From: DATATB01 sp036268995
GTDB lineage: Bacteria; Planctomycetota; Planctomycetia; Pirellulales; PNKZ01
Reading direction: 5' to 3'
Length of the DNA: 64,000 nt
Assembly (NCBI GenBank): GCA_036268995.1
Contig: DATATB010000068.1
Coordinates: 71,180 to 135,179, forward strand
Under the pieces are notes generated by a model. It was not told the DNA's origin, made no database searches, and saw only the letters and a list, made by a program, of their open reading frames with translations. Position numbers and translations under genes: made by a program. Positions 42,401-52,072 of this stretch are shown here, piece by piece (positions within the stretch are counted from its first letter, which is position 1; each line of letters starts with the position of its first letter).

Positions 42401-44195
42401 CGACAACGGCTCGCTGCTGGAGCGCGAACGGCTGCTGCGGCGCTTGGAACGCTCGGCGGATCCGGTTCGCTCGCGCGCGGCGACCGCGCTGCTGGCGAAG
42501 ATGTTTCTCGATGCCGGCCGCGAAGAAGATGCGGCCGGGTATTACCGCCGCCTGGCTGGTCCGCTGGCCGACGTCAAATGCCTGTCGGGCAAGACGGGCC
42601 GCGAACTGGTGGCCGAGTTGCCGCCCGACGCCGAAATTCGTCAAAAGCTCTCGGACCGGGATCCCTGGCCCACGGGCCTGGTGCGCCACGAACCGCTCAA
42701 AGGCCAGCCGACGCCCAGCTTCAAGAGCATGCCGATCGAAATCCGTGGCCCCAAAGGCCCCTATTACGCCCGCTCGAGCATCGAGTTGGATATGCAGCAG
42801 CAATCACTCATTGGCCGCGACGGGCTGGGCCGCGAACGTTGGCGCATTTCGCTGGTCGACCGCTCGGGCGATTTCAGCGGAAGGCTGAATCACGGGACCA
42901 ATGCCATCAGCCATGCGCGCGTCGATGGCCACCTGATGCTCGTCTCTTTGGGGACGGAGTTGGTGGCGCTGGATACGATCGGCACGCCGGGGCGCCAAGG
43001 CCCGCGCGTACTGTGGCGACACGATCTGGCCGACACGATCCTGTCGCCGGTGGCGATTCATGGTCAACCGGTCAATCTGCCTTGGAACCCGCGGCGCTTT
43101 GTCGCCACCGACAATTCGCGGCGGACGGTCGGCAACACCGGCCCGCTCACCGACAGCCTGGCCTGCTTCCAGCGACAGCGGACCCTGGTGGCAGTCGATC
43201 CGCTCACTGGTCACGTGCTGTGGACACGCTCGGGCATTCAACCCGGCAGCGACGTCATCGGCGACGAGGAATTGCTGTTTGTCACCGCGCCGGGTTCGCA
43301 ACAGGCGTTGGTCCTGCGGTCGCTGGACGGCAGCGAAGTGGGCCGCCGCGAAGTGCCGACGCCCGACCATCGGCTGGCCGTGCTCGACCGCCGCGTCGTG
43401 GTGTGGGAACAGACGGCCGGCTCCCAAGCGGTGTTGAAGCTGCGCGACGTGTGGGAGAACCGCGACCTGTGGAAGTATACGTTCGACTCGAACGCCAAGC
43501 CGTGGCCGGTGGACGAGGAGGCCGTTGGCGTGTTCGATCGCCAAGGGCACTTCGTCATGATCTCGCTGGCCGACGGCAAGCGCACCATCGATTCGCACCT
43601 GACGCCCGAGCCGGCGCTGACGGAAATTTTTGTGTTTCGCACGCCGACGCGCGACCTGCTGATTACCAGCCGGCCGGCGCAGAATCGTACCAACGAATCC
43701 ATCCAGCCTGTGCCTGGCGGGCTGGGCAGTGCGACGATCAACGGTCTCGTGCACGGTTTCGACCGCCACACCGGTAAGCACATTTACAGCACGCGCATCG
43801 AAAACATGGGCCTGCTGCTCAATCAGCCGGCGGATCTTCCCATGCTCACGTTCGCCTCGCAGGTGCAGCGTGCCAGCCGCTTGGGTCAGGTTTCGAAAGC
43901 GCTCATCAAGTGCCTCGACAAACGCACCGGCCGGATCATCGTCGACGAGCAGCCGGCCGGCCCGATTCTTTCGATCGAACAGAGCGGCGATCCCGAGCGC
44001 CACCAGGTCATCTTGAAAACGACGCGCACGTCGCTGCGTTTGACTTTTACCAACGAAGCCTGGCCCACGACCAAGACCGATCCGGCCGCGGCCGCCGGCT
44101 TGCCCACGCGCGCCGGTCGTACGCTGCTACGCGGCATGCAAAAATGGCTGGAAGGACAAGTCCCCGGCGCCGACGGACCGGGTCCCAAGCCATAG
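39465..44195 (+). CDS. Giant secreted PQQ-like beta-propeller protein
   Basis: 1576 aa from the ATG at 39465, preceded by GGAAAGGAAGCAGG. The N-terminus has a hydrophobic export signal (LPVIWPGLLWLGLLSSAWA). A helical, TPR-like part (LAKAEELLADQRFDEAIRFL) runs to about residue 260. A first propeller with PQQ-type blades covers ~290-760 (VAIDFRTGKRIWRG, LLALDSASGRVQWTQQL, LHCLDLADGKLLWKK). A second helical part spans ~770-1050, and a second propeller ~1080-1500 (LVAVDPLTGHVLWTRSG, GFDRHTGKHIYSTRI). No dehydrogenase active site is evident, so it is probably a scaffold or BamB-like binding protein. It lies 46 bases before the prenyltransferase-fold gene, and appears to head the long plus-strand cluster. 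Confidence 0.88.
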   Translation: MSLGGSPARASRFWSVTAAPLRPGPKSLRWHWLPVIWPGLLWLGLLSSAWAQFPGDRGAATDGDDNVFFPADRTSLQRLAKAEELLADQRFDEAIRFLDEILQAPEDFFFRRSQAQRTYRSLRTEAQRILGTLPPRGRESYELQFGAQARKLLEQAAEAGDASKLADVSRRFFHTRAGYEATELLGTYQMEHGQPLAAALCFRRLIEAPAGAARFEPLLSVKLTVCCLRAGMISEAGDILNQLRKRDPSLTVAIAGEDQKLFSTGRSEPAWLAQSTTAPGDRLLGPSGWLMCRGSPARNAASAGGTPLLNRRWAVSCINDPRLEKLTEQVRESYVDQSIATLPDCQPLAVGDLIIARSVAGLVAIDFRTGKRIWRGPTDEAVKAVLDTQSVDRATADPSLLASWLDQRLLGDATYGTLSSDGRLVFCVEDVGTGLGADRTMTIIPANGRMRVQNSSGRSSNRLAAYEIASQGKLVWELPPDDRSDLAGAFFLGAPLPLDDRLYALIEIKGEIRLLALDSASGRVQWTQQLAVLEPGVVDTGVRHVAGLSPSYADGVLVCPTAAGAVVAVDLTTRSLVWGYQYPTAMQTNRMHFRGFPINNPIASSGGNDHWFDATLSLADGRVLLTPRDTPEEDDKHPELHCLDLADGKLLWKKPREDGMFVGVISKGKVLVVGRNSLRAYNLADGEPAWKADSVALPAGSLPSGRGFYSEGQYYLPLSTAEVVSVDLNTGRLAVRARSRSGEVAGNLLCYRGAVISQGATQIECFYQVDELKREVARRLQKDPVDPAALALQGELLLDEGQLGDSIARLRHSYGLAAQPRTRQLLVDALLEALARDFGAQRGAVPEIERLVDTPAERVRFLRALATGRQSLGELVPAFKTYMQIVNLGRPGEELDEIDRTLNCRRDRWVEARLAALRETALPADLAVMDRAIDERLKRATAEGTDGLRDFLAYFANHPLADEARELLLASLDSGAPAIDNGSLLERERLLRRLERSADPVRSRAATALLAKMFLDAGREEDAAGYYRRLAGPLADVKCLSGKTGRELVAELPPDAEIRQKLSDRDPWPTGLVRHEPLKGQPTPSFKSMPIEIRGPKGPYYARSSIELDMQQQSLIGRDGLGRERWRISLVDRSGDFSGRLNHGTNAISHARVDGHLMLVSLGTELVALDTIGTPGRQGPRVLWRHDLADTILSPVAIHGQPVNLPWNPRRFVATDNSRRTVGNTGPLTDSLACFQRQRTLVAVDPLTGHVLWTRSGIQPGSDVIGDEELLFVTAPGSQQALVLRSLDGSEVGRREVPTPDHRLAVLDRRVVVWEQTAGSQAVLKLRDVWENRDLWKYTFDSNAKPWPVDEEAVGVFDRQGHFVMISLADGKRTIDSHLTPEPALTEIFVFRTPTRDLLITSRPAQNRTNESIQPVPGGLGSATINGLVHGFDRHTGKHIYSTRIENMGLLLNQPADLPMLTFASQVQRASRLGQVSKALIKCLDKRTGRIIVDEQPAGPILSIEQSGDPERHQVILKTTRTSLRLTFTNEAWPTTKTDPAAAAGLPTRAGRTLLRGMQKWLEGQVPGADGPGPKP

Positions 44196-44210
44196 CGCTA
44201 GTCAACCGGC

Positions 44211-44235
44211 GAGCCGGGAGCGTCAGCGACCGGAG
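44211..44235 (+). repeat. Dispersed 25-base repeat, copy 2, supplies a ribosome-binding site
   Basis: GAGCCGGGAGCG followed by TCAGCGACCGGAG. Its terminal GGAG (44232-44235) is 6 bases from the ATG at 44242 and is the only visible Shine-Dalgarno of that gene. Confidence 0.8.
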
Positions 44236-44241
44236 TTTTTG

Positions 44242-45300
44242 ATGCTCGATTTCAAATTTGGAACGACAATGCGAGTTCGGCCGTCACGCGCCATTTTCCC
44301 GGTCCTGCTCTGCGCGTTGCTCGCCGCGCCCGTGGCCGAGGGCAACATGGCGGCGGACCCCAAGCTTTCGCGGACCGTGGGCCGTGGGCTGGATTGGCTG
44401 GCCAACACGCAGTCGCGCCTGGGGCATTGGACCGCCAACGAAGGCCGCTATCCGACCGCGATGACGGCCTTGGCCGGTATGGCACTACTATCCGAAGGTT
44501 CGACGACTATGCAGGGCAAGTATGCCCCGAATCTCCGCCGCGCGGTCGATTACCTCACCAGCCGCAGCCGGGCCAACGGCCTGATTGGCGATCCGACGCG
44601 CGACGACCGCTACACGTATGGCCACGGTTATTCGATGTTGTTCTTGTCACAAGTGCTGGGCGAGGAAGAAGACGCCGACCGGCGCACGACACTGGTCGAT
44701 ATCCTTACCCGGGCCGTCCGCTTCACGGGCGAAGCCCAGACGCCGGCCGGCGGCTGGGGCTACGTCAGCGCCAAGGACGGGCACAACTTCGACGAAGGCT
44801 CGACGACCATCACCCAGGTGCAAGGCCTGCGCGGCTGCCGCAATGCGGGCATCGTGGTGCCCAAGGAAATCATCGACAAGGCCGTGGGCTACATTCGCCG
44901 CTGCACGTTGCCCGACGGCGGCGTGCAATACAGCTCGCAGGGTGGCGGGGGGCGGCCGGCCATTTCGGCCGCGGCCATCGCCTGCCTGTTCAATGCTGGC
45001 GATTATGACAGCCAATACGTCCCCAAGTTGTTAAACTATTGCAAGCGCAACCTCGACAACATCCAGAACGAGGGCTTTGGCCACTGGCACTACGCTCACT
45101 ACTACTATTCGCAAGTTTGCTACCGCGAAGGGGACAAGCAATGGAATGCCTACCGCGATAAGATCTTCGCCAAGATCCTGTCCGAGGCCGGCGGCGACGG
45201 GTCCTGGAACCAAGGCTACATCGGGCCCGTCTATACTACGGCAATCAACCTCACGATCTTGCAACTGGAAAACGGAACCCTGCCGATCTATCAGCGCTGA
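44242..45300 (+). CDS. Exported prenyltransferase/squalene-oxidase-fold protein
   Basis: 352 aa from the ATG at 44242, with a signal peptide after a short basic leader (SRAIFPVLLCALLAAPVAEG). The mature part is an alpha/alpha barrel of repeated helices with Gly/Trp motifs: GRGLDWLANTQSRLGHWT, TAMTALAGMALLSEG, TPAGGWGY, LPDGGVQYSSQGGGGRPAISAAAIACL and GGDGSWNQGYIGPVYTTAI. These are the QW-like repeats of the squalene cyclase/prenyltransferase clan. The catalytic DxDD of terpene cyclases is not present, and the location is exported, so a non-enzymatic or alpha-macroglobulin-like binding role is more likely. Such proteins commonly precede MoxR clusters in Planctomycetes. Confidence 0.85.
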   Translation: MLDFKFGTTMRVRPSRAIFPVLLCALLAAPVAEGNMAADPKLSRTVGRGLDWLANTQSRLGHWTANEGRYPTAMTALAGMALLSEGSTTMQGKYAPNLRRAVDYLTSRSRANGLIGDPTRDDRYTYGHGYSMLFLSQVLGEEEDADRRTTLVDILTRAVRFTGEAQTPAGGWGYVSAKDGHNFDEGSTTITQVQGLRGCRNAGIVVPKEIIDKAVGYIRRCTLPDGGVQYSSQGGGGRPAISAAAIACLFNAGDYDSQYVPKLLNYCKRNLDNIQNEGFGHWHYAHYYYSQVCYREGDKQWNAYRDKIFAKILSEAGGDGSWNQGYIGPVYTTAINLTILQLENGTLPIYQR

Positions 45301-45388
45301 CCCGCTCGCCGCCCGCGTATGCCCCCAGACCCCGCCGGCCGCGGTTAGCCGTGCGTCGTTCACTTTTTTGCTCGAGGAATCACTCCGC

Positions 45389-46444
<1,056 letters not shown>

Positions 46445-47333
46445 AGCGATCAAGCGGATCGCGCGGCTTGACCTGCGCGCCCGGTATGTCGTCGAAGGCT
46501 TTCTCTCCGGCGTGCATCGCAGTCCCTACTTCGGCCAATCGGTCGAGTTTCTGCAGCACCGCGAGTACACGCGCGGTGACGATCTGCGCCGCATCGACTG
46601 GAAGGTCTGGGCCAAGCAGGACCGCTACTACCTCAAGCAATACGAGGAAGACACGAACCTGCGGGCCACGCTGCTGGTCGACGTCTCGGCCAGCATGCGC
46701 TACGGCGCGGGTCCGCTGAACAAATTCGAATACGGCGCGACCGTGGCGTGCAGCCTGGCCTATCTGCTGTTGCGGCAACAGGACGCCGTGGGCTGCGTAT
46801 CGTTCGACTCGGCCGCACGCGTCAGCGTGCCCCAGCGCAGTCAGCGCCATCATCTCGAAGCCATCATCCAGGCGCTCGAAGTCAGCGCGCCGGAAAACAA
46901 AACGGACCTCGGCCGCATCCTGCGGCACGTGGCCGAAAGCTATCCTCGGCGCGGACTGCTGGTGCTGGTCTCCGACCTGCTCGTGAATCGGCCCGAGCTG
47001 TTCAAGGGCCTGGCCATGCTGCGGCAGCGCGGCTTTGACATCATGCTGTTCCACATCCTGGACGATGACGAGCTGGATTTTCCCTTTAGCGGCGCCACGC
47101 GGTTCGACGGCCTGGAAGTGCCCGAGCGGCTGACGTGCAATCCCCGGGCATTGCGCGAAGGCTATCTCGAAGCGCTGAACAAGTATCTGGAAGAGATCCG
47201 GCATGGCTGCGCGCGTCGGGCGATCGACTACGCCATGTTGCGCACCAGCCAGCCGCTCGATGCGCCCCTGGCCGCGTTTGTTTCCAGCCGTCAGCGTGGT
47301 TCCCGATCGACGAGTAAATAAAAAACGAGTGAC

Positions 47334-47381
47334 ATTTAGCCGCGGGGTTTACCCCGCGCGGGATAAATCCCGCGGCTAAAT
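47334..47381. repeat. Cloverleaf-forming inverted repeat inside the operon
   Basis: Outer arms 47334-47346 and 47369-47381 pair over 13 bp. Alternatively, the inner sequence forms two hairpins, 47341-47358 (7-bp stem, TTTA loop) and 47357-47374 (8-bp stem, AA loop), on a six-pair outer stem. It occupies the only large spacer (89 bases) between the DUF58 and first membrane VWA genes. Confidence 0.85.
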
Positions 47382-47410
47382 ACTGGTAATCAACGAATCA
47401 ACGCGTAACT

Positions 47411-49615
47411 ATGCCGACTTTTGCCCATCCTGCGCTGCTTTGGGGGCTGGCTCTGCTGAGCTTGCCGGTGTTGATCCATTTGATCAACCTGGTGCGGCAG
47501 CGGCACGTGCCTTGGGCGGCGATGGAATTTCTGCTGGTCAGCCAGCGCAAAAACAGTTCGTGGATCCGCTTCCGCGAACTGCTGCTGCTGGCGCTGCGCA
47601 TGGCGGCCGTGGCCGGCGTGGTGCTGGCCTTGGCCCAACCGCTATTGAACCACGAGATCGGCTTCCGTTTCGGGCGGCAGAAGACGCATTTGATTGTGCT
47701 GCTGGACGACAGCTTTTCGATGTCGGACCGGCAGTCCGACACAAGCGCTTGGGATCGCGGCAAGCAGGCCATCCAGCAAATCGGCGAAGACGCGGCCCTG
47801 CGCTCATCGCCCCATTCGTTCACCTTGCTGCGCTATTCCCGCGCCCGCGGCGCGCTGGGCAGCCGCCCCGATCTGCTCGAAGAATCGATCGACTCGGGCT
47901 TCGGCAGCCGGCTAGGCAAGCTGCTGGGCGAAACGCCCGTCTCGCAACTGGCGGTCGGCCCGCGGCCGGCTTTGGAAGCCGCCGAAAAGCTGCTGGACTC
48001 GTCGGCTGGCGACAGCGTGACGCTGTACCTGGTGACCGATTTTCGCACGCGCGACTGGGACGAGCCGGCGGAGTTGGTGCGATTGCTCGAGCGCTTGAAT
48101 CAACGCAATGTACGGCTGCAACTGATCGCCTGCGCCGAGACGCGGCATGCGAACCTGGCCGTCGCGGCCTTGCAGCCGGATTTTGGCACGCGCGCCGCGG
48201 CCGTGCCGGTGCCGATGGAAATTCGGGTCAACAATTTCTCGGACGAACCGGCCCGCGACGTGACCATCGCGCTGGAAGAAGACGGCGTGGCCCGGGCTCC
48301 GGTGCGGTTTGACGAAATTCCGGCCGGCGCCAGCCAATCGCAAAAGTTTGCTTCGTACTTTGCCACGGCCGGTCAGCACGTCGTCTCGGCCCGGTTGGTC
48401 GGCGACGCCGTGGCGCTGGACAACGCGCGCTGGCACGTGCTCGATCTGCCGTTGAAAGTGCCGGCGCTGATCATCGACGGCAACGCCGAAAGCCGCGAGG
48501 CCCGCTTCCTGGCGACGCTGTTTGCCCCCGGCGGCGCGGTCAAGACCGGCATCGACCCCAGCATCGAGCCCCCGAGTTTCTTGAACGATCATCCGCTCGA
48601 CGGTTACCGGTCGATTTACCTGCTCAACGTCGGCCGCCTGGATCACGTGGCCGTCGATGCGCTGGAAAAATACGTGCATGCCGGCGGCGGACTGGGCATC
48701 TTCATGGGCGACCGGCCGCAGGTCGATTTCTACAATAAGCAGCTCTACCGCAACGGCCAGGGATTCTTTCCGCTGCCGCTGGCCGGCGCCACGCGGCTGC
48801 TGGTCGATCGGCTGGACAAGGCGCCCGACCTGGAAGTGACCGATCATCCGGTCTTCAAAGTCTTCCTGCTCAATGGCATGAAGGCGCTGGACACGGTGAC
48901 GGTCGAACGCTTTTTCGCCGCCATGCCGGGCTGGAAGCCGGCCCGCGATTCGCAGACGCAAATCATCGCCCGACTGCGCAATGGCTCGCCGCTGGCCGTC
49001 GAAAAGATTTTCGGCGCGGGCCGGGTGCTGGCCGTCATGACCACGGCCGGACCGGTCTGGAACAATTGGGCCCGCGACCCCAGCTTTGTGGTCGCCATGT
49101 TGCAGATGCAGGCTTATCTGGCCACTCGGCCTGGCTCGGGCCACGACCGTGTCGTGGGCACTCCGATCGAGTTCAAGCTCGACCCGGCCCGCTACGAGCG
49201 GCAGATGAAACTCTTGCCGCCCGAGGCCGATCCCTTGGGCCCGCGCACCTTGCAGGCCACGTCCGGCCCGCAGGAGATGACCGTCACGATCGACGAGCCT
49301 GACGCCAGCGGCATCTACGAGTTGCAATTGACCCGGATGGGCAGCGGTGTCGAGCTGCGCCGCTGGGCCGTAAACGTCGATGCCGACGAAGGCGATCTGG
49401 CCCTGCTGGGCAGCCGCGAACTGGCCGAACGCCTCGAGCCGGTGAAGTACGAGTATTGGCAAGCCGGCCATTTCAGCGGCAATCGCCAGGAGTTGGCCGG
49501 CACGGATCTCACCGACTGGGTGCTGTACCTGCTGATCGCGATCCTGATCGGTGAACAGGCCCTGGCTTATGTCGCCAGTTATCACCCGCCCGCCGCAGAA
49601 AGGCAGGGCCGATAA
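47411..49615 (+). CDS. BatA-like membrane protein with VWA domain
   Basis: 734 aa. It starts with the aerotolerance-regulator N-terminal helix pair (HPALLWGLALLSLPVLIHLINLV, then RRQRHVPWAAMEFL-like basic stretch and LLLLALRMAAVAGVVLALAQP). The VWA domain follows with MIDAS DDSFSMS and LVTDFRTRD. A region ~350-480 resembles a glutamine-amidotransferase-like alpha/beta fold (PALIIDGN, GGLGIFMGD). A C-terminal helix (WVLYLLIAILIGEQALAYVA) anchors the other end. Likely a large periplasmic domain held between membrane segments. The stop TAA overlaps the next start by one base (TAATG). Confidence 0.92.
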   Translation: MPTFAHPALLWGLALLSLPVLIHLINLVRQRHVPWAAMEFLLVSQRKNSSWIRFRELLLLALRMAAVAGVVLALAQPLLNHEIGFRFGRQKTHLIVLLDDSFSMSDRQSDTSAWDRGKQAIQQIGEDAALRSSPHSFTLLRYSRARGALGSRPDLLEESIDSGFGSRLGKLLGETPVSQLAVGPRPALEAAEKLLDSSAGDSVTLYLVTDFRTRDWDEPAELVRLLERLNQRNVRLQLIACAETRHANLAVAALQPDFGTRAAAVPVPMEIRVNNFSDEPARDVTIALEEDGVARAPVRFDEIPAGASQSQKFASYFATAGQHVVSARLVGDAVALDNARWHVLDLPLKVPALIIDGNAESREARFLATLFAPGGAVKTGIDPSIEPPSFLNDHPLDGYRSIYLLNVGRLDHVAVDALEKYVHAGGGLGIFMGDRPQVDFYNKQLYRNGQGFFPLPLAGATRLLVDRLDKAPDLEVTDHPVFKVFLLNGMKALDTVTVERFFAAMPGWKPARDSQTQIIARLRNGSPLAVEKIFGAGRVLAVMTTAGPVWNNWARDPSFVVAMLQMQAYLATRPGSGHDRVVGTPIEFKLDPARYERQMKLLPPEADPLGPRTLQATSGPQEMTVTIDEPDASGIYELQLTRMGSGVELRRWAVNVDADEGDLALLGSRELAERLEPVKYEYWQAGHFSGNRQELAGTDLTDWVLYLLIAILIGEQALAYVASYHPPAAERQGR

Positions 49616-52059
49616 TGGGCGGACTCCTGCTGGCTCAAGCCACGGCGCGGCACACGTTCGAGTTCGGCCGCATCCAGACCGAAGCCGATTGGCTCGCGCC
49701 GTTGGCCGTGTTTGGCGCGGTGCTCTTGTACGCGGTGTTCATGTATCGCCGCGACACGGTCGAGCTGGGCGGGTTGTCCAGCGCCGTGCTCGTTTCGCTG
49801 CGGATTGTCGCGCTGGCCGGGTTGCTGCTGATTTATCTTCAGCCCCAATGGCGCAACGAGCGCGACGTGGTACACAACTCGCGCGTCGCGGTGCTCGTGG
49901 ATACCAGCCTGAGCATGGATGCCGAAGACACCGACGCCACGCCCGGCGGCGCCACGCGTGCGCAAAAGGTCGCGGCCACCTTGGCCGACAGCAAGCTGCT
50001 GCGGCAGTTGCAGTCGGTACATGACGTGCTCGTCTACCGCTTTGATCGCGACCAAGAGCGCATCGCCACGCTCGACCGCCGCCCGGCTGCCGCAACGACT
50101 GGCAAAACGCCCGCTGCCAACAGCCCGGCCGCTCCCGATTGGCAAAAGCTGCTCGCGCCGCAAGGCATCGAGACCCGCGTGGGCCAGGCCTTGCGCCACG
50201 TGCTCAACGACGAGCGCGGCTCGCCCCTGGCGGGCATTGTGCTGATTACCGACGGCCAGCAGAACGCCGGCATCGAAGCCGGCACGATTGCCGATCGGGC
50301 CCGCGAGGCGGCGATTCCGATTTTTCCCATCGGCGTAGGCTCGGACCGGCAGCCGGCAAACGTCCGCGTCCGCGACCTCGTGGTGCCGGCCCGGGCGTAT
50401 CCGGGCGATCCCTTTACGGTGTCGGCTTATTTGCAGGCGCAAGGCCTGGCCGGTCGCACCGTGACGGTCGAGCTATTTTCGTCCGACGGCAAAATGGCCG
50501 GCAAGGGCGCCCCGCCCGCGCGGCGCGAAGAAACGCAGCAAGTTACGCTCGGCGGCGACGGCGAAGTCACGCCGGTGCGCTTCGAGCTGACGCCGGGCGA
50601 AGTCGGTCGCCGGCTGCTGGCGCTGCGCGTGGTGCCGCCGCCCGAAGATCGCAATCGCAGCGACAACGCGCGCGAGGCGATGGTCGAAATCGTCGATCGC
50701 AAGACGCACGTGCTGCTGTTTGCCGGCGGCCCTTCACGCGAATACCAGTTCCTGCGCAATCAGCTCCGCCGCGACAAGGACGTGGTCGTCGACGTGCTGT
50801 TGCAGACCGGCGTGGCGGGCATTTCGCAAGACGCGCACGCCATTCTAGACGAATTTCCCGAGACGCGCCAGGAACTGTACGACTACGACGTGCTGGTGGC
50901 ATTCGATCCCGATTGGCGCAAGCTGTCGCCGGCCCAGGTCGACCTGGTCGAACGCTGGGTGGCCGATCAAGCCGCCGGGATGATCGTCGTGGCCGGGCCG
51001 ATTTATACCGACGCCTGGACCCAGTCGGCGCCGCTGGCCAAGATTCGGGCACTGTACCCAGTCGAGTTCAATCGCCGCTTTGCCATGGCGACCGATGCCC
51101 AGTTCGGTGCGCGCGAGCCTTGGCCGTTGGACTTTACGCGCGATGGGCTCGAAGCGCCGTTTTTGTGGTTGGGCGATTCGGCGGCCGACAGTGCGGCCGA
51201 TTGGTCCGAGTTCAAAGGCGTGTATGGTTACTACGCGGTCCGCGGGCCGAAACCCGGCGCCACGGTCTACTCGCGTTTTTCCGACCCACGGGCCGCTGCC
51301 GGCGGCCAGCCGCCCGTGTATATGGCGGGGCAATTTTTCGGGTCGGGCCGCGTCTTTTATTTGGGCAGCGGCGAAATGTGGCGGCTGCGCGGAGCGGATC
51401 CGGTGTACTTCCAAACCTTTTATACAAAGCTGGTCCGCTACGTCTCGCAAGGCCGGCTGCTGCGCGGCAGCAACCGCGGCACGCTCATGACCGAGCGCGA
51501 TCAGTACGTGCCCGGCGCCACGGTCGAGGTCAGTGCCACGCTGACCAACGCCCAGCTCGAACCGCTCGAGGCCGCCGGTGTGCCGTTGCAAGTGATTCAG
51601 CCCGATGGCAACCTGCAAACCGTTCGCCTGCTGGCCGAACCGCGCCGGCCCGGCAGTTTCCGCGGCTATTTCACCGTTCGCAAAGAGGGAACGTACCGGT
51701 TGGAATTGCCGGTGCCCGAGAGCAAGGATCTGCGGCTGACGGCCCTGCCGATTCAAGTCTCGATTCCCAACCTGGAGCGCGACCGGCTGGACCGCAACGA
51801 CGCGCTGCTGTCCGACATTGCCCGCCGCTCGCAGGGACAATATTACGTCGGCCTCGATGCCGCGATGGGGCTCAAGCCGGGCGTGCTGTCGCTGGCCGAG
51901 CGTTTGCCCGATCGCAGCCGCACGCTCACGCTGGCGGCCGCGCCCGATCCGCTCTGGAGCGATTCGGCCCCCTGGCATCGGGCCCGTTGGATGCTGGCCG
52001 CCGTGTGCGGCGTGTTGTGTTTGGAATGGCTCCTTCGCCGCTTGTGGCGGCTGGCATGA
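49615..52059 (+). CDS. Second membrane VWA protein with GATase-like domain
   Basis: 814 aa. Two N-terminal helices (LAPLAVFGAVLLYAVFMY; VLVSLRIVALAGLLLIYL) precede a VWA domain with an intact MIDAS (LVDTSLSMDAEDTD) and LITDGQQNAG. Residues ~370-600 look like a class I glutamine-amidotransferase-type fold (THVLLFAGGPSREYQFLRN, GMIVVAGPIYTDAW), without the catalytic Cys nucleophile motif. Beta-sandwich sequence follows, and a final membrane helix (WMLAAVCGVLCLEWLLRRL). It is a paralogue-like partner of the preceding gene, sharing order of domains but little sequence. Translation should be coupled by the one-base overlap. Confidence 0.92.
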   Translation: MGGLLLAQATARHTFEFGRIQTEADWLAPLAVFGAVLLYAVFMYRRDTVELGGLSSAVLVSLRIVALAGLLLIYLQPQWRNERDVVHNSRVAVLVDTSLSMDAEDTDATPGGATRAQKVAATLADSKLLRQLQSVHDVLVYRFDRDQERIATLDRRPAAATTGKTPAANSPAAPDWQKLLAPQGIETRVGQALRHVLNDERGSPLAGIVLITDGQQNAGIEAGTIADRAREAAIPIFPIGVGSDRQPANVRVRDLVVPARAYPGDPFTVSAYLQAQGLAGRTVTVELFSSDGKMAGKGAPPARREETQQVTLGGDGEVTPVRFELTPGEVGRRLLALRVVPPPEDRNRSDNAREAMVEIVDRKTHVLLFAGGPSREYQFLRNQLRRDKDVVVDVLLQTGVAGISQDAHAILDEFPETRQELYDYDVLVAFDPDWRKLSPAQVDLVERWVADQAAGMIVVAGPIYTDAWTQSAPLAKIRALYPVEFNRRFAMATDAQFGAREPWPLDFTRDGLEAPFLWLGDSAADSAADWSEFKGVYGYYAVRGPKPGATVYSRFSDPRAAAGGQPPVYMAGQFFGSGRVFYLGSGEMWRLRGADPVYFQTFYTKLVRYVSQGRLLRGSNRGTLMTERDQYVPGATVEVSATLTNAQLEPLEAAGVPLQVIQPDGNLQTVRLLAEPRRPGSFRGYFTVRKEGTYRLELPVPESKDLRLTALPIQVSIPNLERDRLDRNDALLSDIARRSQGQYYVGLDAAMGLKPGVLSLAERLPDRSRTLTLAAAPDPLWSDSAPWHRARWMLAAVCGVLCLEWLLRRLWRLA

Positions 52060-52072
52060 GATCTATGAAACC

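Noticed and set aside
44242..45300. Prenyltransferase-fold protein as a squalene-hopene cyclase
   Set aside because: No DxDD motif, about half the cyclase length, and an export signal.
47912..49585. 557-aa minus-strand open frame opposite the first VWA gene
   Set aside because: Shadow frame; the plus-strand protein has VWA and membrane motifs.
51818..52072. Upstream extension of the DUF4175-like gene
   Set aside because: These 85 codons are an out-of-frame reading of the preceding VWA gene, with Cys/Arg/Pro-rich noise.
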